Positions 61,607 through 64,000 of a DNA stretch of 64,000 nt are shown here, in pieces. Both the position numbers and the translations under genes were made by a program. The notes under the pieces are model-generated. The model was not told where the DNA came from. It did no database searches and saw only the letters and a list, made by a program, of their open reading frames with translations. The stretch's first letter is position 1. Every line of letters begins with the position of its first letter. Source of the stretch: a virus; the IMG/VR virus record IMGVR_UViG_3300041964_000099, positions 57,303 through 121,302 of that record. The stretch is one strand, 5' to 3'.

Positions 61607-62345
61607 CATTTTGCCGCAACTGACCGATTGGTTTCCAGTCGAAGACCACAAGAAACGGCAGCTTAAGGGCGGCGGTTCCTGGTACTTTATTCCCCATCAA
61701 GCGATTCGCGATCGCCTCAACCAGGTCTGTCCGGGCGAATGGTCAACCGAATATGATGGCCCTCATCTGACAGAAACGGGAGACCCCATCTACCACTGCC
61801 GATTGACCATTTGCGGCATTACCCGCACGGGCATTGGCGACAAAAGTAATGAGCCATCCCTCTATGGCACAGCCGCGCAGCGAGCCTTTCGCAAGGCATT
61901 TGTCGATAGTGCTGAAATGTTTGGAATTGGAGAATATTTAGACGAACAGAAGGACGATCGCACCAAGCGCAAATTCATCCAGTACATGCAGAAGAACGGC
62001 AATGGTGAGGCAGCCGTACTGCTGAAGGATCAGATGAGCGAAGGCGATACCACGGGCAAAGGCCGCAGCCCTGGCCCTCCCCCAAAGCAGAGCCGCCCGT
62101 TTGGTCAGAAAACCACAGCGGCAGTCGTTCGCGTCATTACAGAGGCCCAGCGCAAACGCCTGTTTGCGATCGCCACACAGGAGGGCAAATACAGTGATCA
62201 GGGCTTTCGCAGCTTGGTAGAAGCGGCTGGCTATGCCAGCTCTAAAGATATTTTGGTTAAAGACTACGACCGGCTGTGTGATGAGGCGAAAGATGTTCAA
62301 AAAGCCATCGATCATAACCGCAAGGCCCAAGGTGTCACCCCCTAG
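61593..62345 (+). CDS. Rad52-type single-strand annealing protein
   Basis: 250 residues. IRDRLNQVCPGEWSTEYDGP, LTICGITRTGIGD, and YGTAAQRAFRKAFVDSAEMF, GIGEYLDEQ match the Rad52/Rad22-like core (Gly/Ala-rich ring-forming annealase). A polar linker with GKGRSPGPPPKQSRP leads to a C-terminal domain (ITEAQRKRLFAIATQEGKYS) often found in this family. Acts in phage recombination; the ATG is just before the end of the previous gene. Confidence 0.88.
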   Translation: MELADILPQLTDWFPVEDHKKRQLKGGGSWYFIPHQAIRDRLNQVCPGEWSTEYDGPHLTETGDPIYHCRLTICGITRTGIGDKSNEPSLYGTAAQRAFRKAFVDSAEMFGIGEYLDEQKDDRTKRKFIQYMQKNGNGEAAVLLKDQMSEGDTTGKGRSPGPPPKQSRPFGQKTTAAVVRVITEAQRKRLFAIATQEGKYSDQGFRSLVEAAGYASSKDILVKDYDRLCDEAKDVQKAIDHNRKAQGVTP

Positions 62346-62357
62346 AAAAGGAGCTTT

Positions 62358-63443
62358 ATGCAAACTTCCTACCGCAACCCGCAGGAGTTTTTTGACGGCA
62401 TTCTCCAGCAGCATCACCCCCAAAGAGTGACTGAGATGGAACCCAGAGAAATCGTCAACCTGTTAATTGCAGCGGCGCGGCAAGTTTATGTAGCCTCATA
62501 TGAGATCAGCAGAGTGCTGATGTCGCCAAGACTTTATTATCGGCTGAACAACCAAAGGTGTGATCCGGCGTTTGGTGTGGCGCGATCGACTTTGGAGGCA
62601 ATAAGTGAGGTGCTTGATGTAACGGTTCTGGCGATGGCAGCGCTGGAACTGAATGAGGAATCACAAGATTTCATCGTCCTGTGCGATCACCACATGATGT
62701 CTCTGCAAGGCCATCCCAGTCCGATAATTGGGCTAGAGGGGCTGCAAAGGTGTGGTCATTCTGCGATCGTTCTCATCTGTGGAGATGCGCCCTTACGACA
62801 GCGAAAATGGCTACTTAAAGGCGTGATGGATAGCGGCAGCTATGGCATCCTTGATGCGCGGCTAAACGGTGAGGACGTGCCAATCCAGCAGGCCGACGAT
62901 AATAGTCTCTCGATCATCATTCCGCACCACGATTTTGCGTTTGGGCCGCAACGGGATGATGTTGTCACAGCAGTGCTTGGCAGGCTGCCCGCTAAGGATG
63001 TTGAGATTAGCATTCAAGGCGATCGCAGAATGACTGCATTCTGCGATCGCCACGGGTTGAGAAAGCCTGATAACGATCGCCTGCTGTACAAAGGCACGAT
63101 TGCTAAATGCTCAATGCACTCGGCAGTCGATCTTGAAGCAGGCCAGTTCATCATTTTTGTAGAGCTGTTCACTTACGATCCGGTTGTGCCTTCAGAGCCG
63201 ACGCCTGAAGAGATTGACGCAGCGCGATCGCGCTTCAATACGTTGCAGAAAAGTTTGGTGATGCCAGAGGTTATGGCAGAGCTGCGTCAGGTTTTGTGGC
63301 AGCTTAGCTATTCCCCAGTTGAATACGATCGGCGGCTGGCTGAAGCAGTTCAGCGGTCGATGAAGGAACGGCGAAATAATCTGATGACCCCGACTGAATT
63401 TAAGATGATCGAAGAAAAGATGAGCCAACATGAACGCGGATAA
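62358..63443 (+). CDS. Hypothetical protein of the recombination arm
   Basis: 361 residues; AAAAGGAG precedes the start. Central PSPIIGLEGLQRCGHSAIVL and DDNSLSIIIPHHDFAFGPQR suggest beta-rich regions, and the C-terminal part is helical (PEVMAELRQVLWQLSYSPVE). No family recognised. It lies between the annealing protein and a membrane protein with overlapping ends. Confidence 0.6.
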   Translation: MQTSYRNPQEFFDGILQQHHPQRVTEMEPREIVNLLIAAARQVYVASYEISRVLMSPRLYYRLNNQRCDPAFGVARSTLEAISEVLDVTVLAMAALELNEESQDFIVLCDHHMMSLQGHPSPIIGLEGLQRCGHSAIVLICGDAPLRQRKWLLKGVMDSGSYGILDARLNGEDVPIQQADDNSLSIIIPHHDFAFGPQRDDVVTAVLGRLPAKDVEISIQGDRRMTAFCDRHGLRKPDNDRLLYKGTIAKCSMHSAVDLEAGQFIIFVELFTYDPVVPSEPTPEEIDAARSRFNTLQKSLVMPEVMAELRQVLWQLSYSPVEYDRRLAEAVQRSMKERRNNLMTPTEFKMIEEKMSQHERG

Positions 63444-63957
63444 ATCAGAGCTGTGGGGCGATGCTGTGATTGTCGGCATTGCCTTTTTGCTAGCGGGAGC
63501 AATGAATATTTGGCCCCAGTGGTCGCTCGTTTGGATGGGGCTGTTTGCCCTCATCACTTTGGTGTTTGCCGTGAAGTCACTGCGCTGGATTCGGATGAAT
63601 TCAATGCAGCGATCGAGCCAAATGAGAGTCACACACCGGCTCATTGAGTGGGCTGGGCAGCCCAAAGACGCGACGCCAGAAGCATTAGATCGGCTGGGTG
63701 CATGGTTGACATTTGTGCTGCCACAGTCAGAAATCTGTGACCTTTGGCTGAATGTGTATTCGATTGTGGCCCACCATCCTCAAGAGTTTGAGACACTGAA
63801 ATCGCTCAGCTCGCGACTGGTAATTTGTTCTAAGACTCTTGAATCACAACAGTTTGCGATGCGACTGTTGAAGGAAGTTAATAAAGTAAATGAGTTATCG
63901 CTCAACGACCTCGCTAGACTACTGAGAGAGTCTAGCGAGATCCGGCAAAATGGGTAG
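63430..63957 (+). CDS. Small membrane protein
   Basis: 175 residues with two adjacent hydrophobic helices (DAVIVGIAFLLAGAMNIW and WSLVWMGLFALITLVFAV) near the N-terminus and a cytoplasmic-like helical domain after. The function is unknown; two-helix membrane proteins of this size occur in phage accessory regions. Its end overlaps the next gene. Confidence 0.6.
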   Translation: MNADKSELWGDAVIVGIAFLLAGAMNIWPQWSLVWMGLFALITLVFAVKSLRWIRMNSMQRSSQMRVTHRLIEWAGQPKDATPEALDRLGAWLTFVLPQSEICDLWLNVYSIVAHHPQEFETLKSLSSRLVICSKTLESQQFAMRLLKEVNKVNELSLNDLARLLRESSEIRQNG

Positions 63958-64000
63958 TGGCAAAGGATTTGGCAAAAAGCCGAATGGCGATCGCAGTTTG
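63950..64000 (+). CDS. Partial gene starting MGSGKGFG
   Basis: Starts inside the end of the previous gene (ATGGGTAG overlap) and runs off the window. The N-terminus GSGKGFGKKPNGDR has the GKGFG motif seen at the C-terminus of two other proteins here. The product cannot be identified from 17 codons. Confidence 0.5.
   Translation, partial: MGSGKGFGKKPNGDRSL

Overview
The window reads as a temperate tailed-phage genome, or phage-plasmid, of a cyanobacterium. The cyanobacterial signature is the very frequent GCGATCGC (HIP1) octamer in almost every gene, and a sigma factor of the cyanobacterial group-2 RpoD type. The phage signature is a nearly complete virion set: terminase, portal, Mu F-like and Mu G-like morphogenesis proteins, DUF2213-type protease/scaffold, DUF2184-type capsid, head-tail connectors, a 2540-residue tape measure and several tail-fibre proteins. 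No sheath or contractile baseplate set was recognised, so a long flexible tail is favoured. No integrase or excisionase was seen; a ParA-type ATPase with a small DNA-binding partner and a lambda O-like initiator with in-gene iterons suggest maintenance as a plasmid.

Layout. From 0.2 to 8.8 kb lies a rightward early or accessory arm of small overlapping genes: 2H phosphoesterase, replication initiator with its origin, HNH protein, ASCH-like protein, DUF6283-like protein and many unknowns. From 8.8 to 10.9 kb lie a 125-bp inverted-repeat element and the partition cassette. From 10.9 to 31.8 kb, leftward, come a membrane protein, fibre and hub proteins, tape measure, and a 992-residue protein with two degenerate alpha/beta-hydrolase domains. 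From 31.9 to 33.5 kb is a rightward island whose second gene appears split by a frameshift. From 33.6 to 49.1 kb, leftward, come more fibres, connectors, capsid, decoration protein, protease/scaffold, a 1470-residue multidomain protein with a J domain, and the Mu G-like and Mu F-like proteins. From 49.1 to 53.0 kb are the sigma factor and candidate tail-tube genes. From 53.2 to 58.0 kb, rightward, are a portal fused to an inorganic-pyrophosphatase-like domain, a tandem kinase-like protein and a small gene. From 58.0 to 58.65 kb is a gene-free array of repeats resembling ends of Tn7-like/CAST transposons. From 58.65 to 61.05 kb are both terminase genes (leftward), and from 61.2 kb to the end a rightward recombination module with a Rad52-type annealing protein.

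The most unusual signal is a set of short modules shared by otherwise unrelated large proteins next to the head genes. One is a Trp/Tyr-rich motif ([19 protein letters not shown] and variants), one is EITNxxGExQTVWKKP, and one is a four-Cys motif with fixed spacing. They sit beside alpha/beta hydrolases, a DnaJ domain, kinase-like folds and Gly/Ala-rich hydrophobic segments. They look like interchangeable trafficking or processing tags on virion-associated effector proteins; that reading is inference.

Three gene pairs (4.67, 33.02 and 46.78 kb) each need a +1 (or -2) reading-frame change to give a continuous, motif-preserving protein, and a fourth junction (55.19 kb, a nine-A run) could join portal and kinase by -1 slippage. 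Whether these are programmed, mutational or sequencing artefacts cannot be settled from the sequence. No tRNA, rRNA or CRISPR array was seen.
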